A DNA stretch of 64,000 bases from CAZVRZ01 sp964629965 (GCA_964629965.1 CAZVRZ010000008.1:8444-72443); one strand, 5' to 3'; shown: positions 7,526 to 17,287, counted from the first letter of the stretch. Notes: generated by a model not told the origin, from the letters alone. A program made the numbers and translations.

Positions 7526-9249
7526 TCGTCAACGAACGCTGCCTGACCTACTCAGACATCGACAACGGAGTCATCGTCCCCAACATCTTTGAGAGCTGGG
7601 AAATCTCGCCAGACGGCAAGGTCTGGACGATCAAGATGCGCAAGGGCATGAAGTGGTCGGATGGCGAGCCAGTCACGTCCGAGGATGTGCGCTTCTTCGT
7701 TGAAGATTTCTGGTTCAACACCGAACTAAATGGCAGTGCGCCCTGGCAGTTCCGTTTTGGCGGCGACAACATGAAGCTGGAAGTGATCGACGAGTACACC
7801 TTCAAGATCACCTTTGCCGGGCCGTACGGCAACTTCCCCGCTCAGGTCACCCGCATGGAACCCAACAACTGGGCCAGCCTGATCACCCCATCCCATTACA
7901 TGAAGCAATTCCTGCCCAAGTACACCGACCAGGCCGAGCTGGACAAGAAAGCCGTCGAGCTGGGTCTTGAGTCCTGGTCTGCACTGGCCTGGGCACGTCT
8001 CAGCCAGTGGGGATGCGGCGTATGGCGCGGCGACGACTGGATCCTCGAAGATTAATACCCGATCCTGTCGCCCTGGATGATCGTGGAACGACCCTCCGAA
8101 GGCCTGTATATCTTGGAGCGCAACCCGTATTACTACAAAGTAGATGTGGCCGGCAATCAGCTACCTTACATCGATACCCTGCGATACGATTACTCTTCCA
8201 CCACCGAAAACACCCAACTCATGTCGATCCAAGGCCAGTTAGATATCGTCGGTATGCACGATGTCACCATCGCCAACTATCCACTCTACAAGGAAAACGA
8301 AGCCAAGAGCAACTACAAGGTGGCCGATATGCTCTCCTGCATGGGCGACCGCGCTGTTCTGTTCCCGCAGCACTACCTCAAGGAAGATCCCGTGCTGACC
8401 GAGATCGTCAACCACCCGAACTTTGTCCGGGCGCTCTCCGTGGCCATCGACCGCAGCGAGATTAATGAAAGCCTGTTCTACGGCCTGGCCCGCATGGGAC
8501 AGCTTGCTCCCATGCCCTCCTCCAAGTACTACAAACCGAAATATGGTGAAGCCTGGGCGCAGTATGACCCCGACCTGGCCAACCAACTGCTGGACGAAAT
8601 GGGCCTGGACAAGAAGGATGCCAACGGCATGCGTTTGCGCTCAGATGGTACGGTACTCACATACATGATCGAGCACGCCGGCGCCCGCGTTGGCCCCTCC
8701 ATCAGCAAGATCTGCGAAATGGTGGTCACCTTCTGGCGCGAGATCGGCATTGATGCCTCTGCCAAAGAGATGACAGAGTCATTGTATGGCGAGCGCATGA
8801 ATGGCTCGTTGACCCACTGCGGCATCTGGCACGCCGACCGCTGCACGGATCTGCTGCTGCACACCGAACCGCAGTGGTACATCCCCACGCGTGACCCGCA
8901 GCAGGGTGGCGCCTGCGCTGCCTGGACGAACTGGTTCCTGGCAGCCGATCGCACCGCTGCAGACCTGATCCAGCCGCCCGACGAGATCAAGGCCCTTTAC
9001 GGTTACTTCGATGAGATGACTGCAGTAGTCAGCGAGGACGAGCGCGTTGCTGCTGGTCAGAAGATCTTCGATTACCTGGCCGACAAACCTCTGTCAATCG
9101 GCTTGATGCTGGAGTGCCCGGCTCCGCTGCTGTTCAATAAGAACCTGCGCAACCTGCCGCGGCCCAAGTCTCCCATCGGCTGGGACACCTACGGTCAATC
9201 AACCTATCATCCCGAAGCCTACTTCTATGAAGGCGGCGTTCGGGCCTAA
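7526..9249 (+). pseudogene. Family-5 solute-binding protein, second copy: 5' missing, internal stop
   Basis: Reading from 7528, the frame holds PNIFESWEISPDGK, KWSDGEPVTSEDVRFF and NFPAQVTRMEP, then after an interruption ERNPYYYKVD, FVRALSVAIDR and FYEGG near the C-terminus. All are hallmarks of family-5 (DppA/OppA type) binding proteins. An in-frame TAA at 8053-8055 splits it; the frame resumes unchanged and the flanking sequence is intact. It is therefore either a single nonsense change or a consensus error. Re-initiation at ATG 8077 would give a useless half. The start was lost in the gap. A 17-bp hairpin follows at 9261. The ligand is inferred to be a galactose-containing oligosaccharide from the beta-galactosidases encoded in the same operon. 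Confidence 0.8.
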
Positions 9250-9260
9250 CCCCTAAATAA

Positions 9261-9298
9261 CAACTACCGGATGCTGGTTAGCCAGCATCCGGTAGTTG
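9261..9298 (+). other. Perfect 17-bp hairpin between binding protein and permease
   Basis: CAACTACCGGATGCTGG pairs perfectly with 9282-9298 around a TTAG loop. There is no T-tract. Such stems after binding-protein genes are known to stabilise the upstream mRNA segment and lower permease expression. Confidence 0.7.
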
Positions 9299-9348
9299 AT
9301 TGTAACGCCACAACAATGGCGGCTGCCCCCGCAGAGCTGCAACATCGC

Positions 9349-9412
9349 CGGTACTTTGTACCGGATGCGGCTCACACATCTTGTGGCTCATGGTAAGCCA
9401 CAACATTTTTGT
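9349..9412 (+). repeat. Degenerate palindromes upstream of the permease
   Basis: CCGGTACTTTGTACCGG (about 9350-9366) is a perfect palindrome. It is followed by GCGGCTC, ACATCTTGTGGCTC and a GTGGCT/AGCCAC pair. These resemble degraded family B copies in the leader of the permease gene. Confidence 0.5.
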
Positions 9413-9430
9413 AGCACAGGAGGCAAGCTG

Positions 9431-10432
9431 ATGCTGGGATATATTCTCAAACGTATACTGCGGATGCTTCCGCAGATATTTCTTATCTCCATCCTGGCGT
9501 TCATCATTATCCAACTTCCGCCAGGTGACTATCTCACCGAGTATCTGAACAACCTGAGAGCTACCGGAGCAGAGGTGAACGAGCAAACGGTGGCTCAGTA
9601 TACGAAGATGTATGGCCTCGATAAGCCCCTCTACGTACAATACTTCAAATGGATTTGGAATATCGTCACCAAGCTGGATTTTGGTTACTCCTTCCAATTT
9701 GCCAAACCGGTGAACGAGATCCTGATGTCCAGGATGGGCGCTACCTTTGGCATTGCTCTCCTGAGCTTCATCGTTAGCTGGGGATTAGCCATCCCCATCG
9801 GTATTTACGTGGCGGTGAAACAGTACTCCATCGCCGATTACCTCTTTACCTTCTTTGGCTTTATCGGATTGGCCACCCCGGGCTTCTTACTGGCACTGGT
9901 GCTCATGTACTACTCCTTTACTCGATTCGGCGTCAGTGTGGGGGGCCTGAACTCGCCAGACTTCCTGACACAGTCCTGGAGTTGGGCCAAGTTCGTCGAT
10001 TTCTTGCAGCACCTGTGGCTGCCGGTAGTTATCCTGGCCATCGGTGGCACGGCCAATATCATCCGCACCCTGCGCGCCACCATGTTGGATGAACTGCGCA
10101 AGCCCTACGTGACTGTGGCCCGCTCGAAAGGGCTCTCGGAGTTGGATATTTTATTGCGCTATCCCGTGCCAATTGCCATCAACCCGCTCATCAGCACCAT
10201 TGGATGGCTGTTGGTATGGTTCTTCTCCGGAGGCATGGTGGTCGAGGTAGTGCTCAACCTGCCTACTGCCGGCCCCGTTCTGTGGCGCTCCTTACTTCAA
10301 CAAGATATGTATACCGCCGGGGCCTACATCTTTATCGCTGGCGTGCTGACTACGGTTGGCAGCCTGATCTCGGACATTGCCTTAGCCGCAGCCGATCCCC
10401 GGGTGCGCTTTGGAAGTTTGGAGGGAGTATGA
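9431..10432 (+). CDS. ABC transporter permease, DppB/OppB type
   Basis: ATG 9431 is chosen because AGGAGG lies at 9418-9423 and the protein then begins with the typical MLGYILKRIL membrane anchor. An upstream in-frame start at 9296 would add non-family residues encoded by repeats. The 333-residue product has the expected N-terminal helix, a periplasmic loop and five further helices. The EAA-type cytoplasmic loop (VARSKGLSELDILLRY, then NPLIS) contacts the ATPase. It forms the transmembrane channel with the next gene product. Its stop overlaps the next start (ATGA). Confidence 0.92.
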   Translation: MLGYILKRILRMLPQIFLISILAFIIIQLPPGDYLTEYLNNLRATGAEVNEQTVAQYTKMYGLDKPLYVQYFKWIWNIVTKLDFGYSFQFAKPVNEILMSRMGATFGIALLSFIVSWGLAIPIGIYVAVKQYSIADYLFTFFGFIGLATPGFLLALVLMYYSFTRFGVSVGGLNSPDFLTQSWSWAKFVDFLQHLWLPVVILAIGGTANIIRTLRATMLDELRKPYVTVARSKGLSELDILLRYPVPIAINPLISTIGWLLVWFFSGGMVVEVVLNLPTAGPVLWRSLLQQDMYTAGAYIFIAGVLTTVGSLISDIALAAADPRVRFGSLEGV

Positions 10433-11586
10433 GCGAGGCCGTAAACACCTCCAAGAATTCATGGCAATTTTGGAAGAAAAACCGGAAAAAGACAAAAGGG
10501 GAAGAGTTCTACCGGGCCGGGCAGTGGCAGTTGGTGTGGTGGAAGTTCCGGCGCCATAAACTGGCGAATTTCGCCACGGTGGTGCTGGTGCTCTTTTACT
10601 TGTGCGCCCTCTTTGCCGAGTTTGTGTCTCCTCATGCGCCTCTGCACCGCTTTAAGAACTTTGTCACCAAGTCTCCCTCCAATGTGCACCTGTTCGACTC
10701 GCAAGGCAAGTTTCGTGGACCGTTCGTTTACGGCCTGGAACGCAAACGTGACCCGGTGACCATGCGTCCGGTATTCACCGAAAATTCCGATGCCGTCTAT
10801 CCCATCAAGTTATTTATACGCGGCGATGAATATAAGTTCTGGGGGCTGTTCACCACCAACCTGCACCTCTTTGGCACGGGAACTGAAGATGCGCCCCTCT
10901 TCATCCTGGGCACAGACCTCATCGGACGAGACGTGTTCAGCCGGGTGATTTATGGCGGGCGCATCTCGCTGTCCGTCGGATTGATCGGCGTCTTTATTTC
11001 GTTTGTCCTGGGCCTGCTGTTGGGCGGCATCTCGGGCTACTTTGGCGGTTTGAGTGACGAGATCATCATGCGCATCATCGATGTGCTGGTCTCGCTTCCC
11101 ACCATCCCCTTGTGGATGTCGCTGGCCGCAGCTTTACCGCAGAATTGGCCGCAAATGCGCACCTATTTCTTTGTGACCATCATCCTCTCGATCCTCGGTT
11201 GGACCGGACTGGCACGCACGGTGCGCGGCAAAATGCTCAGCCTGCGTGAAGAAGATTACATCATGGCAGCCAAATTGGATGATGAAAACGAATGGACGAT
11301 CATCACCCGCTACATGCTGCCCGGGTTTGCCAGCTATATCATCGTGCAGCTAACCTTATGGATTCCCGGCATGATCCTGGGTGAAACCTCGCTCAGTTTC
11401 CTGGGAATTGGGCTGCACGAACCAACCGTTAGCTGGGGTGTGATGCTGCACGACACGCAAGAGATCAAAGCCATTGCCCAGACCCCCTGGCTGCTTTGGC
11501 CCTGCGCCTTCGTGATCATAGCCGTGCTGATGTTCAATTTCCTGGGTGACGGCCTGCGAGATGCAGCCGACCCCTACGTTACGTAG
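10429..11586 (+). CDS. ABC transporter permease, DppC/OppC type
   Basis: ATG 10429 overlaps the upstream TGA and is preceded by GGAGGGA. The 385-residue protein has a positively charged N-terminal tail, a first helix near residue 50, and a long periplasmic loop ending in TDLIGRDVFSRVIYGGRISL, the DppC signature. The EAA loop includes AAKLDDENEWTIITRYMLP. The GETSLSFLGIGL motif is also typical. The family is usually about 300 residues, and the extra length is in the loop at about residues 75-170. It pairs with the preceding permease. The stop codon TAG is provided by a palindromic repeat (11583-11607). Confidence 0.92.
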   Translation: MSEAVNTSKNSWQFWKKNRKKTKGEEFYRAGQWQLVWWKFRRHKLANFATVVLVLFYLCALFAEFVSPHAPLHRFKNFVTKSPSNVHLFDSQGKFRGPFVYGLERKRDPVTMRPVFTENSDAVYPIKLFIRGDEYKFWGLFTTNLHLFGTGTEDAPLFILGTDLIGRDVFSRVIYGGRISLSVGLIGVFISFVLGLLLGGISGYFGGLSDEIIMRIIDVLVSLPTIPLWMSLAAALPQNWPQMRTYFFVTIILSILGWTGLARTVRGKMLSLREEDYIMAAKLDDENEWTIITRYMLPGFASYIIVQLTLWIPGMILGETSLSFLGIGLHEPTVSWGVMLHDTQEIKAIAQTPWLLWPCAFVIIAVLMFNFLGDGLRDAADPYVT

Positions 11587-11607
11587 AGCCGCAACATCTT
11601 GCGGCTC
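11583..11607 (+). repeat. Palindromic repeat B forming the stop of the DppC-type gene
   Basis: GTAGAGCCGCAA, CATC and TTGCGGCTC form a perfect palindrome. The TAG at 11584-11586 inside it ends the permease frame. Confidence 0.85.
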
Positions 11608-11618
11608 AAGAGGATTTT

Positions 11619-12667
11619 ATGCCAGAAAATGATGTGCTTGTCAAAATCAAAGATCTCCACACCTATTTCTACCTGGCTGAGGGTGTGGTGCACGCCGTGG
11701 ATGGCGCGGACCTGACCGTGCGGCGGCGCAAGACATTGGGCGTGGTGGGAGAAAGCGGCTGCGGCAAGAGTATCACCTCTCTTTCGTTATTGCGGCTGGT
11801 TCCCAGCCCGGGTCGCATTGTGTCGGGAGAGATCTTGTATTACCGCCCGGCTTCCCACGATGGCAACTCCGAATCGATCGAGGAGATCCAGATCCACACG
11901 CTCGACCCCAAGGGCAGCGAGATCCGCCACATCCGTGGCAACCAGATCTCGATGGTTTTCCAAGAGCCCATGACCGCCATGAGCCCCATCCGCACCATTG
12001 GCCAGCAGATCACGGAAGTGATCATCTTGCATCAAAAAGTAAGCAAAGCCGAGGCGCGCACGCGGGCGATCGACATGCTGGCACAAGCCAAGATGTCCAG
12101 GCCAGAAAAAGTCATCGACGATTATCCCTTCCAGCTAAGCGGTGGCATGCGGCAGCGCGCCGTGATCGCCATGGCCCTCAGCTGCCATCCCAATCTGTTG
12201 ATCGCCGATGAGCCCACCACAGCCCTGGATGTAACCACCGAAGCCCAAATCCTGGACCTGATGCGCACGCTCCAAAATGACCTGGGCATGTCGATCATGT
12301 ATATCACCCACAACCTGGGAGTGATCGCTGAGATGGCCGACGAAGTGGCCGTGATGTACATGGGCAAGGTGGTTGAGCAAACCGATGTGAAATCGATCTT
12401 CCTCAACCCGCTGCATCCCTACACCCGTGCGCTGCTGGCCTCCATTCCCCAGTTGAACGAGACCATCACCCACGCCAACCGCAGCCGGCGCTTGCAGACG
12501 ATCAAAGGCATGGTTCCAGATCCCTACANNNNNNNNNNCGCTGCCCCGAGATGATCGCCGATCTATGCGATCAGGTAGAACCGGCCGGCCTGATGGCAAA
12601 ACCCAACCATCTCGTCCGCTGCCACCTTTATTCGGAAGTAGAGCCAAAACATCACGTGGCCCCGTAG
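11619..12667 (+). CDS. ABC transporter ATPase, OppD/DppD type (contains scaffold gap)
   Basis: The start ATG is preceded by AGAGGA. Seen: Walker A GESGCGKS, Q-loop MVFQEPM, signature LSGGMRQR, Walker B LLIADEPTTALD and the H-loop YITHNLGV. The oligopeptide-transporter C-terminal region follows, ending KGMVPDPY at the gap. After the gap (12539 on) RCPEMIADLC and HLVRCHLY complete the usual Cys-rich C-terminal motif, in a frame that needs about 10 missing residues. The last residues derive from a degraded palindromic repeat, and the TAG stop (12665-12667) lies in the next GTAGAACC copy. It energises import with the OppF-type ATPase downstream. Confidence 0.88.
12529..12538. other. Scaffold gap (10 N)
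   Basis: Ten N inside the OppD-type gene. By comparison with the family, about 30 nt of coding sequence are missing. Confidence 0.95.
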
Positions 12668-12692
12668 AACCGCAAAGAGTTACACTCAACTC
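12638..12692 (+). repeat. Degenerate palindromic repeats B and A at the OppD-type gene end
   Basis: A decayed GTAGAGCC copy (12638-12660) is read as VEP in the gene tail. A half copy GTAGAACCGCAA at 12664 supplies the stop codon. GAGTTACACTCAACTC at 12677-12692 is a family A variant. Confidence 0.65.
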
Positions 12693-12730
12693 AGTTGTGA
12701 CCAACCCTGGACCCAAACGAGGATATCGTT

Positions 12731-13777
12731 ATGTCTGATCAAGAAAGCCAAACAGAAGCATTGTTACAAGTCAATGCGCTAAAAAAATATTTTCCCATTC
12801 GACGCGGTTTTTTCAAACGGATCGTTGGAAACGTCAAAGCTGTCGATGATGTTGATTTCTACGTCAATCAAGGAGAGACTCTGGGGCTGGTGGGTGAAAG
12901 CGGCTGTGGCAAGACCACCACCGGGCGCTGCGTTCTGCGCGCCATTGATCCTTCCAGCGGCGAGGTGTGGTATCGGGATCCAACTTTGGGGCGCATCGAT
13001 ATCGCTCAATTAGATAAGGACCAGATCCGGGTCGTACGCCGCAGCGTCCGTATGATCTTTCAAGACCCATACGCCTCCCTCAACCCTCGGATGACCTTGC
13101 AAGAGATCGTGGGAGCGCCTCTGCGCGCCATGGGAATCGTGAAAAAGGATGAGCTTGACGACCGGGTGGCAGAGATGCTGACCCTGGTGGGCCTGCGGCC
13201 CGAATACATGCGGCGTTACCCGCATGCTTTCAGCGGCGGGCAGCGCCAGCGCATCGGCCTGGCACGCTCCCTGGCACCCTACCCCAAGTTCGTGGTGTGC
13301 GATGAGCCCGTTTCGGCATTGGATGTGTCGGTGCAGGCCCAGATACTGAATCTTCTCAAGGAATTGCAGGAAAGGATGGGGCTGACCTACCTGTTCGTGG
13401 CCCACGATCTCAGCGTGGTGGCCCATATCAGCGACCGGGTGGCGGTTATGTATGTAGGCAAGATCGTTGAACTGGCCTCTACCGCCGATCTCTTCGCCAA
13501 TCCCAAGCACCCCTATACCGAAGCGCTCATGTCAGCCATCCCGCTGCCAGACCCGCGCCCGCGAGACAAGCGCGTCCTGCTGACCGGCGAGGTTGCCAAC
13601 CCGGCGAACCCGCCCTCCGGCTGCTACTTTCACCCGCGCTGCACCTACGCCCAAGATATCTGCTCGCGCGAAGAGCCACCCTTCGAGGAAGTTTCCCCTG
13701 CCCATTACGTCAAGTGCCATCGCGCTCGGGAACTTTCCCTGAACGGCGTGCTCTTCCACCCAACGGAAAACTTCTGA
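12731..13777 (+). CDS. ABC transporter ATPase, OppF/DppF type
   Basis: The 348-residue protein has an N-terminal ALKKYFPIRRG segment typical of OppF. It also has Walker A GESGCGKTT, the Q-loop MIFQDPYASLNPRMT, signature FSGGQRQR, Walker B VVCDEPVSALD and the H-loop FVAHDLSV. It ends with the C-terminal CYFHPRCTYAQDIC motif. Length and domain order are normal. The weak GAGG about 9 nt upstream fits ATG 12731. The stop TGA abuts the start of the first beta-galactosidase, so importer and enzyme are co-expressed. Oligosaccharide rather than peptide import is inferred from this linkage. Confidence 0.93.
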   Translation: MSDQESQTEALLQVNALKKYFPIRRGFFKRIVGNVKAVDDVDFYVNQGETLGLVGESGCGKTTTGRCVLRAIDPSSGEVWYRDPTLGRIDIAQLDKDQIRVVRRSVRMIFQDPYASLNPRMTLQEIVGAPLRAMGIVKKDELDDRVAEMLTLVGLRPEYMRRYPHAFSGGQRQRIGLARSLAPYPKFVVCDEPVSALDVSVQAQILNLLKELQERMGLTYLFVAHDLSVVAHISDRVAVMYVGKIVELASTADLFANPKHPYTEALMSAIPLPDPRPRDKRVLLTGEVANPANPPSGCYFHPRCTYAQDICSREEPPFEEVSPAHYVKCHRARELSLNGVLFHPTENF

Positions 13778-16700
13778 ATGGATAATAATATGACCTCACA
13801 ACCCCACGATTGGGAAAATCAACATATTGTTGGCCGTAATAAGCAGCCTGCTCATGCCACCTTGCTGCCGTATGCCGACCTGCCTACGGCCCTGGCAGGA
13901 AAAAGAGAAGCCTCGCCCTATTTCCAATTGCTGAACGGTGACTGGCAATTCCATTTCGCCCCCAATCCATCTGGATTGGACTCAACTGAGCAAGAGTTGT
14001 ACCCAACTCAGGTGCTGGAGCATTTCTACCTGCCCGATTACGACTGCGGATGGGACTTCATCCCCGTGCCCAGCAACTGGCAGATGCTGGGCTATGGCAT
14101 GCCGCGTTACCTGGCAGACAATTACGCCTTTGACAAAAGCGACCCTCCCCGCGTGCAGGAAAACACCAACGAAATCGGCTCATATCGCACCACTTTTAAC
14201 ATCCCTGCAAGCTGGCAGGGCCGGCAGGTATTCATTGTCTTCGATGGAGTGGATTCGGCTTTCTACCTGTGGGTGAATGGCGTGCAAGTTGGTTACAGCC
14301 AGGACAGCCGCCTGCCTGCCGAATTCGATCTTACCCCTTATATCCATCCCGGCGAAAATCTGCTGGCAGTGCGCGTCTACCGTTGGTCAGATGGCTCTTT
14401 CCTGGAAGACCAGGATATGTGGTTCTTGAGCGGTATTTATCGCGATGTATATCTATACGCTTCAGGAAGCGGCCCCGACGCTCCCGCCGTACACATCCGT
14501 GACGTTTGGGCCCGCCCAGAGCTGGATGCTCAATACCGCGATGCCACGCTCAAAGTGCGCGTGCACGTTAAGAATTACTCTGCGGCTGCCGTTGACGGCT
14601 GCCGCCTGGAAGCCTGCTTATACGATATGTCTTCGCAGCCAGTAGGTTGGGAAGCCACAGCCCAGGTGCAGGTCGAAGCCGGTGGTGAAACCGTCTTGGA
14701 GTTATCGGGCAAGGTGACCAACCCACGTAAATGGTCGGATGAGCACCCCAACCTGTACCACCTGCTGATCCAGCTCAAAGAGTTGTACCCAACTCAGGCG
14801 CCCAATGCTACCGGCGGGGAAAACCTGCTGGAAGTTGTGCGCTGCCAGGTGGGTTTTCGCTCTGTGGAGATCAAGGATGGCAAGGTGCTGGTCAACGGCG
14901 CCCCCATCTATTTCCGCGGGGTCAATCGTCACGAGCACGATCCGCTGCGAGGCCACGCCGTTACTGTTGAGTCGATGATTGAAGATATCTTGTTGATGAA
15001 AAAATACAATATCAACGCAGTGCGTACCAGCCATTACCCGGACGACCCGCGCTGGTATGATCTGTGCGATGAATATGGCCTGTACCTGATCGATGAAGCC
15101 AACGTGGAGTCGCACGGTGTGTGGGATAAGCTGGCTGTCAACCCAGAATGGAAGCAGGCCTTTGTGGAGCGCGCCAGCCGCATGGTCGAGCGCGACAAGA
15201 ACCACCCCTCGATCATCATCTGGTCGCTCGGCAACGAATCGGGGCGCGGCTCCAACCACCACGCCATGGCAGACTGGATCCACCAGCACGATCCCACCCG
15301 GCCCGTATTCTACGATGCCGGCGGAAATGCCCCTTACCTGGATATTCTCAGCGCCATGTATCTTAAGTTGGACGCTTTGGCCCAGGCCGGCCAGGAACCC
15401 GGCGAGACGCGCCCGTTCATCCTGTGCGAATATGCTCACGCCATGGGCAACAGCCCCGGTAACCTGAAAGAATACTGGGATGTGATCGAAGCTCACCCTC
15501 GCTTGCGAGGCGGGTTTATTTGGGATTGGGTCGACCAGGGCATCCAGCAAAAGACAGTCGACAACAGCCAGGGTTCTTCAGCGCTGACCTGGTACGCCTA
15601 CGGAGGCGATTTTGGCGATGTACCCAGCAGTTACAGCTTTTGCTGCAACGGCATTGTATTTCCCGACCGGTCGCCCCATCCGGCCATCTGGGAGGTCAAG
15701 AAAGTTTACCAACCCGTGAAGGTGGAGGCGGTTGACCTCTTGGCAGGCAAGGTGACCATTTCCAACCGCTATTTCTTCTCTGACCTGGGCCACCTCAACC
15801 TGAGTTGGAAGCTGACCGCAGTTGCCAGTTCCAGAGAGCAAAGCGCCCACGTGCTGCAAAGCGGGCATTTACCCAGGCAGTACATTCCGCCTGGTGGTCA
15901 CAGGACGGTTACCATACCCTTCGAAAAACCAGAATTGAAACCCGGCGTTGAGTATTGGCTGGTATTGAGCTTCACCCTGGCCGAAAAAACCCCCTGGGCC
16001 GAAGCCGGCCACGAGGTGGCTTGGGAACAGTTCCAAATTTCACAAGACCAGGTATCCTATATCGCCGATCCCGCGGTGCGATATGATCTGCTGCCTGCCC
16101 TGAAGTGGGAGGAAACTGCTGATCGGGTGAACGCACATAGCACGGACAGTTTTTCGCTCGTCTTCGACAAGCAAGCCGGCACCCTGGCCTCGTTGTGCTA
16201 TCAGGGACACGAATTGATCCAGCGCGGGCCGAAGATCAACTTCTGGCGCGCACCCACCGAAAATGACCTGAACAACTGGGGCGATGAGCGCGCCGCCATT
16301 CGCTGGCGAGAGGTGGGCTACGATCAGCTCGAAGAACACCTCACCCAGCCCGTGCAGGTAGAGCAGCTCAAACCACAGGGCCTGCAGATCAAGGTAAATT
16401 CTGTGGTAGAACTTCGTCCAGGCGCGGTGCTGCCAGAGCCGGAGCTGACCCAGAACGAACTCGCCCAAATCGAGAAAGACCTGAACCTTTACCTGAACGA
16501 GAATTTGCTCAAAGCTCTTTGTTTGGAGATCTCTGCACCGTATGAAGTTCTCCCGGGTGATACGGTCGAGTCAAAGATCAGCGGCCTGGTGCGCCTGGCG
16601 GCGCAGTCCAACCGCATCCACGAACTGGTCGTCAACATATACGGCCTTTACCTTAATAAGCAGCTGCCACTGCCCGAAAAGCTCGTCAGGATGGCAGCCG

Positions 16701-17287
16701 CCAAAAAGTGGGATTATAAAGCGGCGCCCAAAACACCGGCGCGTTTCGACTGCGAATATGTTTATAAAATCTACAGCAGCGGCGAAGTGCTGGTGAATGT
16801 TCATGTGCTGCCAGGAGAAGGATTGCCCTTCCTGCCTCGCTTTGGACTCCAAATACGCCTGCCAGGTGGGTATGAACAAATGACCTGGTATGGGAAAGGC
16901 CCGCACGAAACCCACGTGGACCGCAAAGAGGGCGCCCAAGTGGACATATACCAGGGTACCGTGGATGAACAGTTTGTGCCCTACGTTGTTCCACAAGAAA
17001 ACGGCAACAAGACCGATGTGCGCTGGGTCACCTTGACCAATGCAGCCGGCATTGGCCTGCATGCCAGCGCCGACCGGCTGCTGGAGGTGAGCGCTCACCA
17101 CTATACCCCCGAGGATTTGGAGGCCGCCCGCCACCCCCACGAACTGATCCGCCGCCAGGAAGTGATCCTGCAATTGGATTATGGGCAGTCGGGCCTGGGC
17201 AGCGCCTCCTGCGGCCCCGGGCGCCTGGAAAAATACTGCCTCAAAGCAGAAGAGATGCAGTATCGAATATGCCTACGTCCCCTGTAG
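13778..17287 (+). CDS. lacZ: GH2 beta-galactosidase (LacZ type)
   Basis: The 1169-residue protein starts directly after the ATPase stop and has no signal peptide, so it acts on imported sugar in the cytoplasm. Domain order is LacZ-like: the N-terminal DWENQHIVGRNKQPAH motif, a jelly-roll with SYRTTF and SQDSRLPAEFD, Ig-like domains, and a TIM barrel starting at YFRGVNRHEHDP. The acid/base Glu487 lies in SLGNES and the nucleophile Glu551 in CEYAHAMGN. A C-terminal beta-gal small-chain domain follows with GKGPHETHVDRK. It is about 145 residues longer than E. coli LacZ. Part of the excess is a helix-rich insert (about 16430-16640). Two family A repeats are in frame, each read as ELYPTQ (13994, 14780). 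The stop TAG lies in a family B palindrome. Confidence 0.95.
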   Translation: MDNNMTSQPHDWENQHIVGRNKQPAHATLLPYADLPTALAGKREASPYFQLLNGDWQFHFAPNPSGLDSTEQELYPTQVLEHFYLPDYDCGWDFIPVPSNWQMLGYGMPRYLADNYAFDKSDPPRVQENTNEIGSYRTTFNIPASWQGRQVFIVFDGVDSAFYLWVNGVQVGYSQDSRLPAEFDLTPYIHPGENLLAVRVYRWSDGSFLEDQDMWFLSGIYRDVYLYASGSGPDAPAVHIRDVWARPELDAQYRDATLKVRVHVKNYSAAAVDGCRLEACLYDMSSQPVGWEATAQVQVEAGGETVLELSGKVTNPRKWSDEHPNLYHLLIQLKELYPTQAPNATGGENLLEVVRCQVGFRSVEIKDGKVLVNGAPIYFRGVNRHEHDPLRGHAVTVESMIEDILLMKKYNINAVRTSHYPDDPRWYDLCDEYGLYLIDEANVESHGVWDKLAVNPEWKQAFVERASRMVERDKNHPSIIIWSLGNESGRGSNHHAMADWIHQHDPTRPVFYDAGGNAPYLDILSAMYLKLDALAQAGQEPGETRPFILCEYAHAMGNSPGNLKEYWDVIEAHPRLRGGFIWDWVDQGIQQKTVDNSQGSSALTWYAYGGDFGDVPSSYSFCCNGIVFPDRSPHPAIWEVKKVYQPVKVEAVDLLAGKVTISNRYFFSDLGHLNLSWKLTAVASSREQSAHVLQSGHLPRQYIPPGGHRTVTIPFEKPELKPGVEYWLVLSFTLAEKTPWAEAGHEVAWEQFQISQDQVSYIADPAVRYDLLPALKWEETADRVNAHSTDSFSLVFDKQAGTLASLCYQGHELIQRGPKINFWRAPTENDLNNWGDERAAIRWREVGYDQLEEHLTQPVQVEQLKPQGLQIKVNSVVELRPGAVLPEPELTQNELAQIEKDLNLYLNENLLKALCLEISAPYEVLPGDTVESKISGLVRLAAQSNRIHELVVNIYGLYLNKQLPLPEKLVRMAAAKKWDYKAAPKTPARFDCEYVYKIYSSGEVLVNVHVLPGEGLPFLPRFGLQIRLPGGYEQMTWYGKGPHETHVDRKEGAQVDIYQGTVDEQFVPYVVPQENGNKTDVRWVTLTNAAGIGLHASADRLLEVSAHHYTPEDLEAARHPHELIRRQEVILQLDYGQSGLGSASCGPGRLEKYCLKAEEMQYRICLRPL
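13994..14009 (+). repeat. In-frame palindromic repeat A in lacZ-1
   Basis: GAGTTGTACCCAACTC is read in frame as ELYPT in a loop before the first jelly-roll strands. A half site CTCAACTGAG precedes it. Confidence 0.85.
14780..14795 (+). repeat. Second in-frame palindromic repeat A in lacZ-1
   Basis: GAGTTGTACCCAACTC is again read as ELYPT, between an Ig-like domain strand and the region leading to the catalytic barrel. Confidence 0.85.

Noticed and set aside
8053..8055. UAA recoding in the binding protein
   Set aside because: No stop-codon readthrough signal is seen and UAA is used as a normal stop in neighbouring genes. A base error or pseudogenisation is simpler.
9296..9430. N-terminal extension of the DppB-type permease from 9296
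   Set aside because: The extra residues come from hairpin and repeat sequence, and a perfect AGGAGG precedes ATG 9431.
10204..10428. Upstream extension of the DppC-type permease frame into the DppB gene
   Set aside because: It is an out-of-frame reading of the upstream gene; ATG 10429 has a ribosome site and the usual ATGA coupling.
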